From the NCBI RefSeq assembly GCF_013337765.1, contig NZ_VBSB01000005.1, positions 434,001 through 498,000 of the forward strand: a stretch of 64,000 nt of DNA, read 5' to 3'. The first letter of the stretch is position 1; every line of letters starts with the position of its first letter. The position numbers and the translations under genes were made by a program. Below, one piece after another: positions 34,587 through 45,582 of this stretch. Source of the stretch: Mycolicibacterium sphagni (GTDB lineage: Bacteria > Actinomycetota > Actinomycetes > Mycobacteriales > Mycobacteriaceae). The notes under the pieces are model-generated. The model did no database searches. It was not told the origin of the DNA and saw only the letters and a list, made by a program, of their open reading frames with translations.

Positions 34587-35872
34587 CAGACATCCCACGC
34601 CAGGCGCACACCGGAGAATATCTGCCGGCGGATCGGGTGATCCCAGTTGCGAAAGCTCGGCCGCAGCGTGTCAGCGGCCACCGCCCACGACCCTCCGCGC
34701 AGCACGTGAAAGTCCCCGTCGAAGAACGGCTCCGAATAGCGCTGGTAGATCATCGGGGTGAAGCCGGGCCACGGCCGCAGTGGCGAGGTGGTCCACTCCC
34801 AGACATCGCCGAGCATCTGCTCGGCACCGCAGGCCGATGCCCCGGCCGGATACGCGCCGACGGGCGCGGGCCGCAGCGCCTCACCGCCGAGATTGGCCAG
34901 CCGCGCGCTCGGCTCATCGGGGCCCCACGGATAGCGGCGCCGCACACTGGCAGCGTGATCCCAGGCGGCGGCCTTCTCCCACTCGATCTCGGTGGGCAGG
35001 CGGGCACCGGCCCACGCCGCGTACGCCTCGGCTTCGAAGAAGCTGACGTGCTGCACGGGTTCGTCGCCGGGGATCTCCTCGACATGGCCGAACCGGGTCC
35101 GGCTGCCGTCCCGATTCCAGAATTCCGGCGCGCTCAGATCGGCCTGGACCCGATGCTCCCAGCCGCGCGGCGACCACCACCGCTGCTGGAGGTAGCCGCC
35201 GTCGTCGACGAACTGCCGCCACTCGGCGTTGGTCACCGGCACCCGGCCGATCCGGAAGGCCGGAACGTCGACGACGTGCGCGGGACGCTCGTTGTCCAGC
35301 GAGAGCGGTTCGTCCTGCGCATCGACACCGAGAACGAACGGGCCACCGGCGACCAGCACCGAGGTACCCGCCACACCGGGCCGCCCGGCGGGCAAGGCAC
35401 TCCGCTGCGCCAGGATCGGCGCGCCGCTGCGCAGGTTGAGCGCCTGCAGCATGGTCTCGTCGTGCTGGTTCTCATGGCTGATCACCAAGCCGAACCGGAA
35501 CGCGACCTCGGCGTCGTCATCGCGGTCGGGCAAGGTGTCCAGCACCTCGAGCGCGGCCGCCCGCACGCTGCGGCAGTACGCGCGTGACTGCGCGGGCGAC
35601 AGCAGTGGCAGGTCGACGCGACTGGCCCGGGAGTGCACGAATGCGTCGTAGAGGCCTTCGATGTTGGCAGGCAACATGCCAGGACGATGTGGGTCACCGT
35701 CGCGCAGCAGCCACAGTTCCTCCTGCTGCCCGATGTGGGCGAGGTCCCACACCAGCGGGCTCATCAGCGGGTTGTACTGCCGATGCAGCTCGGCGTCGTC
35801 GAAGTCCGTGAGAGCCAAGGTGCGCTGGCGGGCCCGGTCGAGATCGCGGGCCAGGGTATCCCGCCCGATCAT
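34586..35872 (-). CDS. egtB: Ergothioneine sulfoxide synthase EgtB
   Basis: 428 aa from ATG 35872 ([16 protein letters not shown]). Non-heme iron enzyme joining gamma-glutamylcysteine to hercynine with O2. N-terminal DinB_2-type bundle gives the iron ligands: H in [10 protein letters not shown] and the HENQH pair (H-x3-H). C-terminal FGE-sulfatase (formylglycine-generating-like) domain: [56 protein letters not shown]. It overlaps egtA by 4 bp (ATGA) and egtC by 1 bp. The longer open frame is antisense-type noise inside egtA. Confidence 0.95.
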   Translation of the reverse strand: MIGRDTLARDLDRARQRTLALTDFDDAELHRQYNPLMSPLVWDLAHIGQQEELWLLRDGDPHRPGMLPANIEGLYDAFVHSRASRVDLPLLSPAQSRAYCRSVRAAALEVLDTLPDRDDDAEVAFRFGLVISHENQHDETMLQALNLRSGAPILAQRSALPAGRPGVAGTSVLVAGGPFVLGVDAQDEPLSLDNERPAHVVDVPAFRIGRVPVTNAEWRQFVDDGGYLQQRWWSPRGWEHRVQADLSAPEFWNRDGSRTRFGHVEEIPGDEPVQHVSFFEAEAYAAWAGARLPTEIEWEKAAAWDHAASVRRRYPWGPDEPSARLANLGGEALRPAPVGAYPAGASACGAEQMLGDVWEWTTSPLRPWPGFTPMIYQRYSEPFFDGDFHVLRGGSWAVAADTLRPSFRNWDHPIRRQIFSGVRLAWDV

Positions 35873-37158
35873 GGTGTCGCCCTTGCCATCTGCAGCACGG
35901 CACCCTCGATACCGCTGCTGATGGCATTGTCGGCGAAATCGTCGGCGGGGCTGCGGCCGTTCTCCACGCTCTGCACCAACCGTTGCATCGACTCGGATAA
36001 TTCCGCCGGTGCTCGTTCGGCGGCCACGGCCACACAACGGTTGGCGGCCAGGTAAAGCCGGTCGTCCTTCAACCCGACCCGAGCGGCCAGATCCCACGCC
36101 GTGGCGACCGGTTCGACGGCCGCGGCGGCCAGCTCGGCGGCGACCGGATCGTCGAGCAGCGTCACCATCAGGAACACCACCGCCGGTAACAGTTCGTCGG
36201 GCACGCTGTCGAGATAACGGATCTCCAGCCACCGCCGCGGGCGCACCGGCGGGAACAGCGTGGTCAGGTGGTAATCCAGGTCAGCAATGGTGGGCCTGCG
36301 GTTACCAAGGAGGACGAGCCCATCGGCCCAGTCGGCGAACGGGACATGCTCGGTGACCGCGACCGCCTCCGGGGTGTGCACCAGCATCACCGGCGCTTTG
36401 AGCGCGTAGCGGGCCCAGTCGGTGCACGGGTCGTCACCGCTGGCACCGAGGATCGGCCCGCAGCGTGCCGAATCCAGCTGGCTCCACACCCGCTGGCGGC
36501 TGGAGACCCAGCCGGTGAAGCGGCCGGCGAGCAGCGGCGAATTGGCGGCTATCGCGATCATCGTCGGGCCGAGCGCATGCGCGAGCCGCACCCGCTCGGC
36601 CCAGCCGTCGCGGGGACCGGCGTCGAGGTTGATCTGGATCGAGGCCGTCGACGTCATCATCGCCGCACCCGCTCGCCCGGTGCGCGAGGCGGTGAAGAAC
36701 CGTTCCATGGCCTGATAGCGAGCGCCGGGATTGACCCGGTGCGGGCGGCGCAGCGGGTCGGCGCCCAACAGAGCCAGGCCCAGGCCCGCCTCGGCGAACG
36801 TGGACCGTAGGGCTGCCCGGTCAGCGACCAACGCGCCGATCGCGGCCACCGGGCCGTCCTCCGGTGGGCCGGACAGTTCAACGGCACCGCCGGGCTCTAC
36901 CGTGACGGCACTGCCACCGGGCAGCGGCCCCGCCGCGGCGATCACGTCCTTGAGCTCCGACCACGCCGGCCGACGCCGCGGATCGTGCAGGTCGAAGCAG
37001 TGCGCCTCCAGTTCCAGCCCCACCCGGCCGATCGGGCCGTGCTCCAGAGAAGCGCCTGCGATGTGCAACGCGGCCGAGGATGAGCTGGCCAGAACGCGCT
37101 CGCCGGCGGCCCGGCCGCTGCGCGCTCGACCCGGCTCAGACGTGACGACGAACGTCAT
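35869..37158 (-). CDS. egtA: Glutamate-cysteine ligase EgtA (GshA-like)
   Basis: 429 aa from ATG 37158 ([11 protein letters not shown]); ATG 37167 and 37188 are possible too. Makes gamma-glutamylcysteine from Glu, Cys and ATP for EgtB. GCS2 family: [15 protein letters not shown] metal/ATP motif, [28 protein letters not shown] and the C-terminal [16 protein letters not shown]. First gene of egtABCDE; all junctions overlap by 1-4 bp. The 67-bp gap to the PknH-sensor-like gene shows no clear operator. Confidence 0.93.
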   Translation of the reverse strand: MTFVVTSEPGRARSGRAAGERVLASSSSAALHIAGASLEHGPIGRVGLELEAHCFDLHDPRRRPAWSELKDVIAAAGPLPGGSAVTVEPGGAVELSGPPEDGPVAAIGALVADRAALRSTFAEAGLGLALLGADPLRRPHRVNPGARYQAMERFFTASRTGRAGAAMMTSTASIQINLDAGPRDGWAERVRLAHALGPTMIAIAANSPLLAGRFTGWVSSRQRVWSQLDSARCGPILGASGDDPCTDWARYALKAPVMLVHTPEAVAVTEHVPFADWADGLVLLGNRRPTIADLDYHLTTLFPPVRPRRWLEIRYLDSVPDELLPAVVFLMVTLLDDPVAAELAAAAVEPVATAWDLAARVGLKDDRLYLAANRCVAVAAERAPAELSESMQRLVQSVENGRSPADDFADNAISSGIEGAVLQMARATP

Positions 37159-37225
37159 GACATCCATCTTCTGTGACCGCACCGACAAATTTCTTCGACC
37201 CCCCGCTTACGCATCTGTGACCTGG

Positions 37226-37876
37226 CTATTGGCCCAGCGTGTTCTGCATGGCACCGGCCAGAACATTGACGGCGGGCCCACCATTCCCGGACTGGCAGAC
37301 CTTGGCCTGAAGCAGCACGTTCTCCCGCAGCCGGGTCTGGGTGAAGCACCGCCGATCAGTACCCGCTTCTTGTTTGATCCACACTGCATCGGTGGCCGTT
37401 GGCGCCACCCCGCCGAACGACCACACCTGTGTGGTTCCGTCGTCCAGGTGCATCGCGGCGGTCTGGCCGGCACAGCCGACGGTGCGATCGGTGACTCGGT
37501 GGAACGCGCGGGTGGCGGCATCGGCGGTGGCGAACACCCCGATGGCTTGCTTGACCAGATGGTTCTGGTCGGTCGCCGAGGTCTGGGTCACCGCACTGTT
37601 GAACGACGCGAGATCGGGATCGAGGTACACCTCAGGCAGCCCGATATCGGCCCAGTTATTGCAGACCGGCAGGTCCACCCAGTACGTCTGCACCGGGTCG
37701 GTGTTCACCGCTTCCCAGGTCATCGGGGCGCCGACGATATTGCCGACCGAACCCCTGCCCAGTACGGCGTAGGACACCACGCCCGGATCCGACGGACGGG
37801 CCTGCGCCGGTCCGGCCGTCGCGAAGCCGGTGACACCGACGGCCAACGCGGCAGCCGCCGCGACAATGGGGCGCAT
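37226..37876 (-). CDS. Secreted PknH-like sensor-domain protein
   Basis: 216 aa. Signal peptide of ~27 residues ([20 protein letters not shown], cleavage after AQA). The mature part resembles the PknH extracellular sensor domain (PF14032 type): [30 protein letters not shown] and [23 protein letters not shown], with four Cys that fit two disulfides. Standalone copies of this domain are frequent in mycobacteria; ligands unknown. Equivalent by order to Rv3705c. Lies between ohr and egtA on the same strand. Confidence 0.82.
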   Translation of the reverse strand: MRPIVAAAAALAVGVTGFATAGPAQARPSDPGVVSYAVLGRGSVGNIVGAPMTWEAVNTDPVQTYWVDLPVCNNWADIGLPEVYLDPDLASFNSAVTQTSATDQNHLVKQAIGVFATADAATRAFHRVTDRTVGCAGQTAAMHLDDGTTQVWSFGGVAPTATDAVWIKQEAGTDRRCFTQTRLRENVLLQAKVCQSGNGGPAVNVLAGAMQNTLGQ

Positions 37877-37880
37877 CGGT

Positions 37881-38309
37881 TCAGACCTTGGCGGTCAGCG
37901 TGACGTCGATGTTGCCGCGGGTGGCCTTGGAGTACGGACACACCTGGTGCGCCTTGTTCATCAGCTCCTCGGCCTGCTCCTGTTCCAGGCCAGGGAGGTA
38001 ACCGATGAGGTGGGCGTTGATGCCGTAGCCACCGTCGTCGTCCTTGCCGAAGCCGACCTGCGCGGTGACGCCCGATGCGCTGTCGAGTGCGATCTTGTCC
38101 GTTCGCGCGACCACTTGGATCGCGCCCAGGAAACAGGCGGCGTAGCCCGCCGAGAACAGCTGCTCGGGATTCGTGCCCTCACCGCTGCCACCCGCCGCCT
38201 TCGGCGGCCTGGTGTCCAGATCGATGCGATTGTCCGAAGACTTCACATGTCCGTCGCGTCCCCCGCCGCTGGCCGTCGACTCCGCGGTGTAGATGACATC
38301 GATACTCAT
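37881..38309 (-). CDS. ohr: Organic hydroperoxide resistance protein (Ohr/OsmC family)
   Basis: 142 aa from ATG 38309 ([16 protein letters not shown]). Ohr reduces organic hydroperoxides using a reactive Cys pair: [11 protein letters not shown] (peroxidatic Cys) and [13 protein letters not shown] (resolving Cys), plus the active-site Arg near the N-terminus (GRDGHVKS region). Length is typical of Ohr. The stop is 4 bp before the PknH-like gene. The catalase gene is upstream on the same strand, making a small peroxide-defence pair, although a repeat element lies between. Confidence 0.9.
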   Translation of the reverse strand: MSIDVIYTAESTASGGGRDGHVKSSDNRIDLDTRPPKAAGGSGEGTNPEQLFSAGYAACFLGAIQVVARTDKIALDSASGVTAQVGFGKDDDGGYGINAHLIGYLPGLEQEQAEELMNKAHQVCPYSKATRGNIDVTLTAKV

Positions 38310-38362
38310 GGAATCGATCATGCCAGTTCGTCTCACCGTTTATTTGGCCGTTATTTGGCCGC

Positions 38363-38421
38363 GAGATCGACATGAGGGTCGTGAAAACTCAGCAATCACA
38401 ACCCCCATGTCGATTTCGGCG
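38363..38421 (-). repeat. Diverged copy of the 62-bp 3'-end element, after katA (copy 4)
   Basis: 59 bp between ends GAGATCGAC (38363) and CATGTCGATTTCGGCG (38421). It equals copies 1-3 in spacing and shares ~31/59 positions with copy 2, concentrated at the ends and at ACTC in the centre. Membership is therefore less certain than for the others. It abuts the catalase TAG with no gap. It also contains ATCGACATG (38366-38374) and CATGTCGAT (38406-38414), a 9-bp perfect inverted repeat extended by AGGGT/AACCC, which could act as a terminator. Confidence 0.5.
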
Positions 38422-39876
38422 CTATTGATCGGCTTTGCCGCGCACTCCTTCTTCGACTTTCTTGCCGAGCTCGGCGTCGACGTTGCTCCAATACGCGAAC
38501 ACCCTGGACAGCACCGGCTCCTTCACGCCATCGGCAACGTGCCCAATAATGTTGTGCGCAAGTCGGTCTCGGCCCTCGTCGTCCAAGACCTCACGGACCA
38601 ATGTGCCGGCCTGGCCCCAATCGTCGTCATCGGGGCGAAGCGTGTACGCCGTGCGGACCATGTCTCCGTCGGAGGTCCAATGCGCTTCGGCGACCCTTCG
38701 CGGATCGTCGGCGACCGGGCCGCCCATCGAGTTGGGTGCGTACACCGGATCGGTCGCGTTGCGGATACGCATGGCGCCATCCTTGGAGTAGGCGTTCACC
38801 TCGACCTTGGGCTCGTTGACCGGGATCTGCTTGTAGTTCACCCCGAGCCGGTGACGGTGGGCGTCGGCGTAGGAGAACCCGCGCGCCAACAGCATCTTGT
38901 CCGGGGACAGCCCCGTCCCAGGCACGATGTTGTTGGGTTCGAAGGCAGCCTGCTCGATCTGGGCGTGGTAGTCGACGACGTTGCGGTTCAACGTCATTGT
39001 GCCCACGTCGATCAGCGGGTAATCGGCATGCGGCCAGATCTTGGTCAGGTCGAACGGGTTGATCCGGTAGGTCTTGGCGTCCTCGAACGGCATGACCTGC
39101 ACCTTGAGTGACCAGGTCGGGTAGTCGCCGGCCTCGATCGTGTCGAAGAGGTCGCGCTGGTGGTAGTCACCGTCCTCGCCCGCGATGCGATCAGCATCCT
39201 CCTGACTGAGGAACTCGACACCCTGGTCGGTCTTGAAGTGGTACTTCACCCAGAACAGTTCGCCGTCGGCGTTGATCCAGCTGTAGGTATGGCTGGAGTA
39301 GCCGTTCATGTGCCGCCACGTCTTCGGGATGCCGCGGTCGCCCATCAGGTACGTCACCTGGTGTGCGGACTCGGGCACCAGCGTCCAGAAATCCCACTGC
39401 ATGTTGTGGTCGCGAAGGTTGTTGGCGGCCATACGTTTCTGGCTACGGATGAAGTTCTGGAACTTCATCGGGTCGCGCACGAAGAACACCGGGGTGTTGT
39501 TGCCGACCATGTCGAAGTTGCCTTCGGAGGTGTAGAACTTCAGCGCGAAGCCACGCGGGTCACGCCAGGTATCTGGACTGCCGCGCTCGCCGGCGACGGT
39601 CGAGAATCTCGCCACCATCTCGGTCTTGGTGCCCGGCTGCAGGAACGCCGCTTTGGTGTACTGGCTGACGTCGTTGGTCACCTCGAAGTGGCCGAACGCG
39701 CCGCCGCCCTTGGCATGCGGCTGACGCTCCGGGATCCGCTCCCGGTTGAAGTTGGCCATCTGCTCGATCAGGTAGTGGTCCTGAAGCAGGATCGGACCGT
39801 CGGGTCCGACGGTCAGGGAGTGCTCGACACTCGGGACTGGCGCACCGGCGTCGGTCGTCGCGTACTTCTCTGTCAT
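38422..39876 (-). CDS. katA: Monofunctional heme catalase (small-subunit clade)
   Basis: 484 aa. Dismutates H2O2. Active-site segment [20 protein letters not shown] holds the distal His; the distal Asn region is in [16 protein letters not shown]; the proximal heme Tyr motif is [16 protein letters not shown]. Length fits clade 3 small-subunit catalases, with no C-terminal GATase domain. It is not KatG. No FurA or OxyR gene is adjacent. The start ATG follows AGGGGCAGCAGGAA, an adequate ribosome site. Mycobacteria often lack such a catalase in the corresponding Rv3705c-Rv3706c interval, so this looks inserted together with ohr. Confidence 0.93.
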   Translation of the reverse strand: MTEKYATTDAGAPVPSVEHSLTVGPDGPILLQDHYLIEQMANFNRERIPERQPHAKGGGAFGHFEVTNDVSQYTKAAFLQPGTKTEMVARFSTVAGERGSPDTWRDPRGFALKFYTSEGNFDMVGNNTPVFFVRDPMKFQNFIRSQKRMAANNLRDHNMQWDFWTLVPESAHQVTYLMGDRGIPKTWRHMNGYSSHTYSWINADGELFWVKYHFKTDQGVEFLSQEDADRIAGEDGDYHQRDLFDTIEAGDYPTWSLKVQVMPFEDAKTYRINPFDLTKIWPHADYPLIDVGTMTLNRNVVDYHAQIEQAAFEPNNIVPGTGLSPDKMLLARGFSYADAHRHRLGVNYKQIPVNEPKVEVNAYSKDGAMRIRNATDPVYAPNSMGGPVADDPRRVAEAHWTSDGDMVRTAYTLRPDDDDWGQAGTLVREVLDDEGRDRLAHNIIGHVADGVKEPVLSRVFAYWSNVDAELGKKVEEGVRGKADQ

Positions 39877-39952
39877 TTCCTGCTGCCCCTCTCAGGCTGT
39901 GGGCCGTTCGAGGAGCGAGTACCCGCGAAGCACGGTCCCATCACAACCGAAA

Positions 39953-39986
39953 GCCCAGCGCCCTCCGGGGGGTGAGGGCGCTGGGC
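39953..39986 (-). terminator. Terminator hairpin of the Pro-rich membrane gene
   Basis: GCCCAGCGCCCTC (39953-39965) and its exact complement GAGGGCGCTGGGC (39974-39986), 13-bp perfect stem with an 8-nt loop. On the minus strand it is 16 nt after the stop at 40002 and followed by TTTCGGTT. Region 39877-39952 also holds the katA ribosome site. Confidence 0.75.
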
Positions 39987-40001
39987 GGCTCGGTCGCGAC
40001 G

Positions 40002-40436
40002 TCAGGGACGCGGCGTGGGTGTTGCGGTAGCACCGGGGCCGGCGCTACCCGGTCCCCCGGGCGCGAATCCGGGACCGGCATTGGGGCCACCTGGCCCACC
40101 GGGCCCACCAGGGCCCGCCGGACCCCAGGGTCCCATGCCCGGCATCATCCCGGGTCCGCCGCGGTGGTGAAACTCCTGTGAATCTCCGCCACCTTGGTGG
40201 GGGTGATGCCAGCCGCCGCCGCTGTGGCGTCCGAGAGCGAAGCCAGTGAAGAAAACGGCGCCGACGATGAAAATTGTTCCCGCGACGATGGCCACCCACG
40301 CGGCGGCCTGGTAGAGCCGGTTGGGACGATCGCCAACCGGGACCGGCGCGACATACGCGGGCGGTGGCGGTGGCGGCGGCAAAGTGGCGACAGGGCTAGT
40401 GGCGGGCTCTTCGGCCTGCTCAGGTGTTTCGGTCAT
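40002..40436 (-). CDS. Pro/Gly-rich single-helix membrane protein (Rv3706c-like)
   Basis: 144 aa from ATG 40436 (MTETPEQAEEPATSPVATLP). Cytosolic Pro-rich start with PPPPPPPAYV, a basic stop, one transmembrane helix (~residues 45-68: AWVAIVAGTIFIVGAVFFTG), then His/Gly-rich outside segments (RHSGGGWHHPHQGGGDSQEFHHRGG) and a collagen-like Gly/Pro tract (GPGGPGGPGGPN). His-rich parts could bind metal. Equivalent by order to Rv3706c. The 38 codons of open frame before 40436 have no matching composition. Confidence 0.68.
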   Translation of the reverse strand: MTETPEQAEEPATSPVATLPPPPPPPAYVAPVPVGDRPNRLYQAAAWVAIVAGTIFIVGAVFFTGFALGRHSGGGWHHPHQGGGDSQEFHHRGGPGMMPGMGPWGPAGPGGPGGPGGPNAGPGFAPGGPGSAGPGATATPTPRP

Positions 40437-40611
40437 GAATTGATCATGCGAGCCTGGTACCCAGCGCGGGCTATGTCGCGCCTTTGAGTTGGCTATGAAT
40501 GGTATTGCCCTGCTGAGGGGTGGCTGGGTCACGATCGTAGGTAGAGGCACTGGACAGCGTCAGCGAACTTTGCGAATATGTTGCTGGGGTTGCTTAGAAG
40601 GAGAGTGAACG

Positions 40612-40830
40612 GTGCCGTTCTACCTTTATGCCACCGGCATGCCGCTGTTCACTTTCTTGGCATGGGTGTTCTCTGACGCCGCTCATGCAGGTGAGACCGT
40701 CCGCGATAGGGTACGCATCCCGCTCGTCCTGGCGTCCGGCTTGCTGTGGCCCGTGTTGCTCTTGGGAGTTGCCCAAATTCAAGCAGTGCGCATACGGGCG
40801 AAGCTTATGAACCCTGTCACCACGGCTTGA
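40612..40830 (+). CDS. Small membrane protein, two helices
   Basis: 72 aa from GTG 40612, with AAGGAG 8 nt upstream. Two hydrophobic segments (~residues 3-24 FYLYATGMPLFTFLAWVF and ~37-57 PLVLASGLLWPVLLLGVAQ) separated by a charged loop (ETVRDRVR). The C-terminus is basic. The good ribosome site and membrane topology support a real gene. It overlaps the convergent DUF4185 gene by 14 bp. No homologous family recognised. Confidence 0.65.
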   Translation: MPFYLYATGMPLFTFLAWVFSDAAHAGETVRDRVRIPLVLASGLLWPVLLLGVAQIQAVRIRAKLMNPVTTA

Positions 40831-41965
40831 ACGGGTTCACCGCGAACTGCAGCACTCGGTAGGGCGCTCGGTCGCGCGGCGCGGTATTCCACTGACTGAT
40901 GAACACCCGCACCTCGTCGAGCGTCGAACCCGGCGAAATGTAGCCGCCGTACGGTTGCGCGAGCCTGTTGTCGTCGGGTGACGGCAGGCTCTCCACCGGG
41001 TCCGGCCAAGTGCCTGCCTGCACCACCGTCGTCACCGGGGCGGTGCCCAACCCGGTCGGGTCGTAGGCCACCCGCATCTCCATGTTGCCGGTACTGGAGT
41101 TGAAGTACGACAGCACCGGCTTGCCGTCGACCTCACGCAGGCTCATCTCCCCGACCTGGTCGGGCCACAACGGGGTCGGCGTCTTGTTCCAGCCGCCACC
41201 GGGACCGCCGGCCCAGCCCTGCCAACGCGAACGATCGGTGAATGTCTCCGGCGTGGCGCGGTAGAGCACCGCTGGGCCGGACCGGTCGAAACTATTGGCC
41301 ACGATGTACACCCAGCCGGATTGCGAGTCGGTCGTGGGAATCGGGCTGTAGTAGCCGCTGATCTGCGTCTGCCGCCCGCCCGCGTAGGCCGCGGGGCGCT
41401 GCGAACCGGCAATGGTCTGCCAACCACCCTGTCCGGCTTGAGCTTTCACCAGGCGCGAGGTCTGTGGCACCAGGTCCTTGGTGGTGGTCACCAGCAAGTA
41501 GTTCTGCCGGTTGATCTGCACGACGCCGGCTGGCAGCTGCGAGGAGCCGGCCGGGGTGGCATCGGCCAGCAACGGCTTGTCGACGCCAGTGACCCCGGTG
41601 TAGCGCACTCCGTCGGGGTCGTCGACCGAGTCGCCAGAGACGCGTAGCGCGACCGGCGAGAACCAGCCACCGAATCCGACACCCTGCCCGGCAAAGCTGT
41701 CACCGCAGATCTGTAGCAATTCAGTTGGGAATTCCATGAATTCGCACAGATCAGTGGCGCCGATGCCATAGTCGCGGGTGGGGGTGCCCGTGCCCGCGAT
41801 CGGTCCGATGCGCACCACCTGGCCCGGCGCCAGCGGCGACAGGATCGGATCGGGCGCCGGGTTGGGCGGGTCAGCGGCCGCAGCCGGAGCCAGCACCAGC
41901 GTCGAGATCGACGAAATGGCGCAAACTACTCGTAGTTTCGCGCCCAAACGTCGGTTTCGGCGCAA
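40817..41965 (-). CDS. DUF4185 secreted protein
   Basis: 382 aa from TTG 41965; TTG 41947 is an alternative. Signal peptide-like start (basic RRNRRLGAKLR, hydrophobic VVCAISSISTLVLAPAA), then DUF4185: beta-propeller-like repeats with DYGIGATDLCEFMEFP, IQICGDSFAGQG-type segment (LLQICGDSFAGQGVGFGGW), YYSPIPTTDSQSGWVYIVAN, and C-terminal YGGYISPGSTLDEVRVFISQW. Equivalent by order to Rv3707c. Its first ~21 codons coincide with repeat copy 3 (41901-41962), so the leader of this exported protein appears to be made from the element. It starts 12 bp after the asd stop. Confidence 0.78.
   Translation of the reverse strand: MRRNRRLGAKLRVVCAISSISTLVLAPAAAADPPNPAPDPILSPLAPGQVVRIGPIAGTGTPTRDYGIGATDLCEFMEFPTELLQICGDSFAGQGVGFGGWFSPVALRVSGDSVDDPDGVRYTGVTGVDKPLLADATPAGSSQLPAGVVQINRQNYLLVTTTKDLVPQTSRLVKAQAGQGGWQTIAGSQRPAAYAGGRQTQISGYYSPIPTTDSQSGWVYIVANSFDRSGPAVLYRATPETFTDRSRWQGWAGGPGGGWNKTPTPLWPDQVGEMSLREVDGKPVLSYFNSSTGNMEMRVAYDPTGLGTAPVTTVVQAGTWPDPVESLPSPDDNRLAQPYGGYISPGSTLDEVRVFISQWNTAPRDRAPYRVLQFAVNPFKPW
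41901..41962 (-). repeat. 62-bp 3'-end element, copy 3 (after asd)
   Basis: Matches copy 2 at 48/62 and copy 1 at 50/62 positions without gaps, including GAGATCGACGAAATG and CGTCGGTTT. Its CGCC(G)AAAC end is 15 nt downstream of the asd stop, in the same orientation relative to the upstream gene as the other copies. It lies inside the 5' end of the DUF4185 coding frame. Confidence 0.8.
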
Positions 41966-41977
41966 GGGGAATCAGCC

Positions 41978-44280
<2,303 letters not shown>

Positions 44281-44374
44281 TGTCTGCCCTTTCGAAAGAG
44301 TGGGATGTCGGCTACAAGGATAAGGGGTCGACGCACCTGCTTTTCCCGGCCGGATCGGCGGTAACGTCGCGGCC

Positions 44375-45007
44375 GTGGCTGACCAACCCGGCGACCGTCG
44401 CGCCCGGACCCGCGTGCCGATCCACCCGCCAATCGCCGCCAGGTGGAGTCCGCGGGCCTTCGACCCCGACGCGGTCGTCACATCCGAGCAGCTGACCGCC
44501 CTGCTGGAGGCGGCTCGGTGGGCCGCGACGTGGGGGCATCGGCAGCCGGTGCGGTTTGTAGTGGGACTGCGCGGGGATCGGCGGGCAGGAGCGGAGCGAC
44601 CGGGGAATCCAGCTGGGGCGTTCACCACGATCGCCGGGCTGCTGAGGCGTGGCAACAGCTACGCCCACACCGCCGGCGCACTGATCCTGGTGTGCGCGGA
44701 CCAGGGCGAAGACGATCGCACCGCGCTCTACTCCGCGGTCGACGCGGGTGCGGCGATCGCGAACCTCTCCGTCGAGGCGGTGGCCCAGGGCCTGATCGTG
44801 CATCCGATGGCCGGCTTCGACGTCGACGGTGCCCGCGCCGCGTTCGAGCTGCCCGAGGGAGTGCGCCCGCTGGCCGTGGTCGCCGTCGGATCCCAGGGCG
44901 ACTACGCGCAGGTGACCCCGGAGATCGCCGAACGCGACGGCCGGCCGCGGGAGCGGCTGCCGCTGGATCAGATCGTCCTCAACTGGTCAGGAGCATGGCG
45001 TCGTTAG
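44375..45007 (+). CDS. Nitroreductase-family flavoprotein
   Basis: 210 aa from GTG 44375. FMN-dependent nitroreductase fold: [33 protein letters not shown], and the late segment [21 protein letters not shown] and [20 protein letters not shown]. Reduces nitro or quinone-like compounds with NAD(P)H; substrate unknown. After GLRGD the protein carries an extra [13 protein letters not shown] where relatives usually run directly into the next helix; this stretch is encoded by a copy of the GGCGGGCAGGAGCG repeat. Divergent from ask. Confidence 0.82.
   Translation: MADQPGDRRARTRVPIHPPIAARWSPRAFDPDAVVTSEQLTALLEAARWAATWGHRQPVRFVVGLRGDRRAGAERPGNPAGAFTTIAGLLRRGNSYAHTAGALILVCADQGEDDRTALYSAVDAGAAIANLSVEAVAQGLIVHPMAGFDVDGARAAFELPEGVRPLAVVAVGSQGDYAQVTPEIAERDGRPRERLPLDQIVLNWSGAWRR
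44579..44608 (+). repeat. Intragenic copy of the 37-bp mycobacterial-type repeat
   Basis: CGGCGGGCAGGAGCGGAGCGACC-GGGGAA matches the tandem units at 56400-56473 with one substitution and one deleted C. It lies in frame in the nitroreductase gene and encodes [10 protein letters not shown]. Confidence 0.65.
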
Positions 45008-45447
45008 GAGCAGGTGTGCCGCATGTCCCCGAGCTTGGCGACGATCCTGTCGTTGAGTAGTGACATCTCGTAGACCTGGGGCGGCGCCGGCGCACCTGGT
45101 GCCCGCGCTTGGGTCTGGGCGCGCAGCGTCGGCAGCCCGGAGACGAACTGGTTGGCCAGCTGCGCGACCTCGGTGGCCTGCGCTGCGAGCCCGGGATCGG
45201 TCACCTTCTGCGCCCGCTCGGCCAGGCCATCGGCCCAATCCTTGTAGTTGGCGTCCTCGGCGACCGTCGGCACGCCTTCATTGCCTTTGGAGTCGATCTT
45301 TGCTGCCTGCGACCGGCTGAAGTCCAAGAAGTCGATCACCGGTTTGCACTTCTCCGGCGGGCCGTCGAAATACTTCGACCACACGGCGACGCCAATCGCG
45401 ATGACCACCACCGTGATCGTGAGAACCCAGCGCGGTCGTCGTTGCAT
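45004..45447 (-). CDS. Hypothetical secreted or membrane-anchored protein
   Basis: 147 aa. N-terminal transmembrane helix or uncleaved signal (WVLTITVVVIAIGVAVW), then a polar helical outside domain: CKPVIDFLDFSRSQAAKIDSK, YKDWADGLAERAQKVTDPGLAAQA, and C-terminal [18 protein letters not shown]. Two cysteines (C34 and the penultimate Cys) may form a disulfide. Widely similar to short mycobacterial hypotheticals with the pattern DxxxSxxxA. It overlaps the convergent nitroreductase gene by 4 bp and is divergent from amt. Confidence 0.65.
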   Translation of the reverse strand: MQRRPRWVLTITVVVIAIGVAVWSKYFDGPPEKCKPVIDFLDFSRSQAAKIDSKGNEGVPTVAEDANYKDWADGLAERAQKVTDPGLAAQATEVAQLANQFVSGLPTLRAQTQARAPGAPAPPQVYEMSLLNDRIVAKLGDMRHTCS

Positions 45448-45504
45448 GATCAGCCAGCGTAGCCGTGCGGGCCAACGTTTAACGCGGCGGCAACACCGCG
45501 AGGT

Positions 45505-45521
45505 CGTCTACGTAACAGAAA
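45505..45521 (+). promoter_or_regulatory. GlnR box upstream of amt
   Basis: GTCTAC-GTAACA-GAAAC fits the actinobacterial GlnR site (AC-n9-AC with GAAAC in the right half). It is 62 bp before the amt ATG. GlnR activates ammonium-uptake and assimilation genes in low nitrogen, and the whole downstream unit could be under its control. Confidence 0.6.
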
Positions 45522-45582
45522 CAAAGTTCACTGCCGGTGAACGGCCCAACCGTCTAGGGCCGCCCACCTCGCAGGAGATTAG

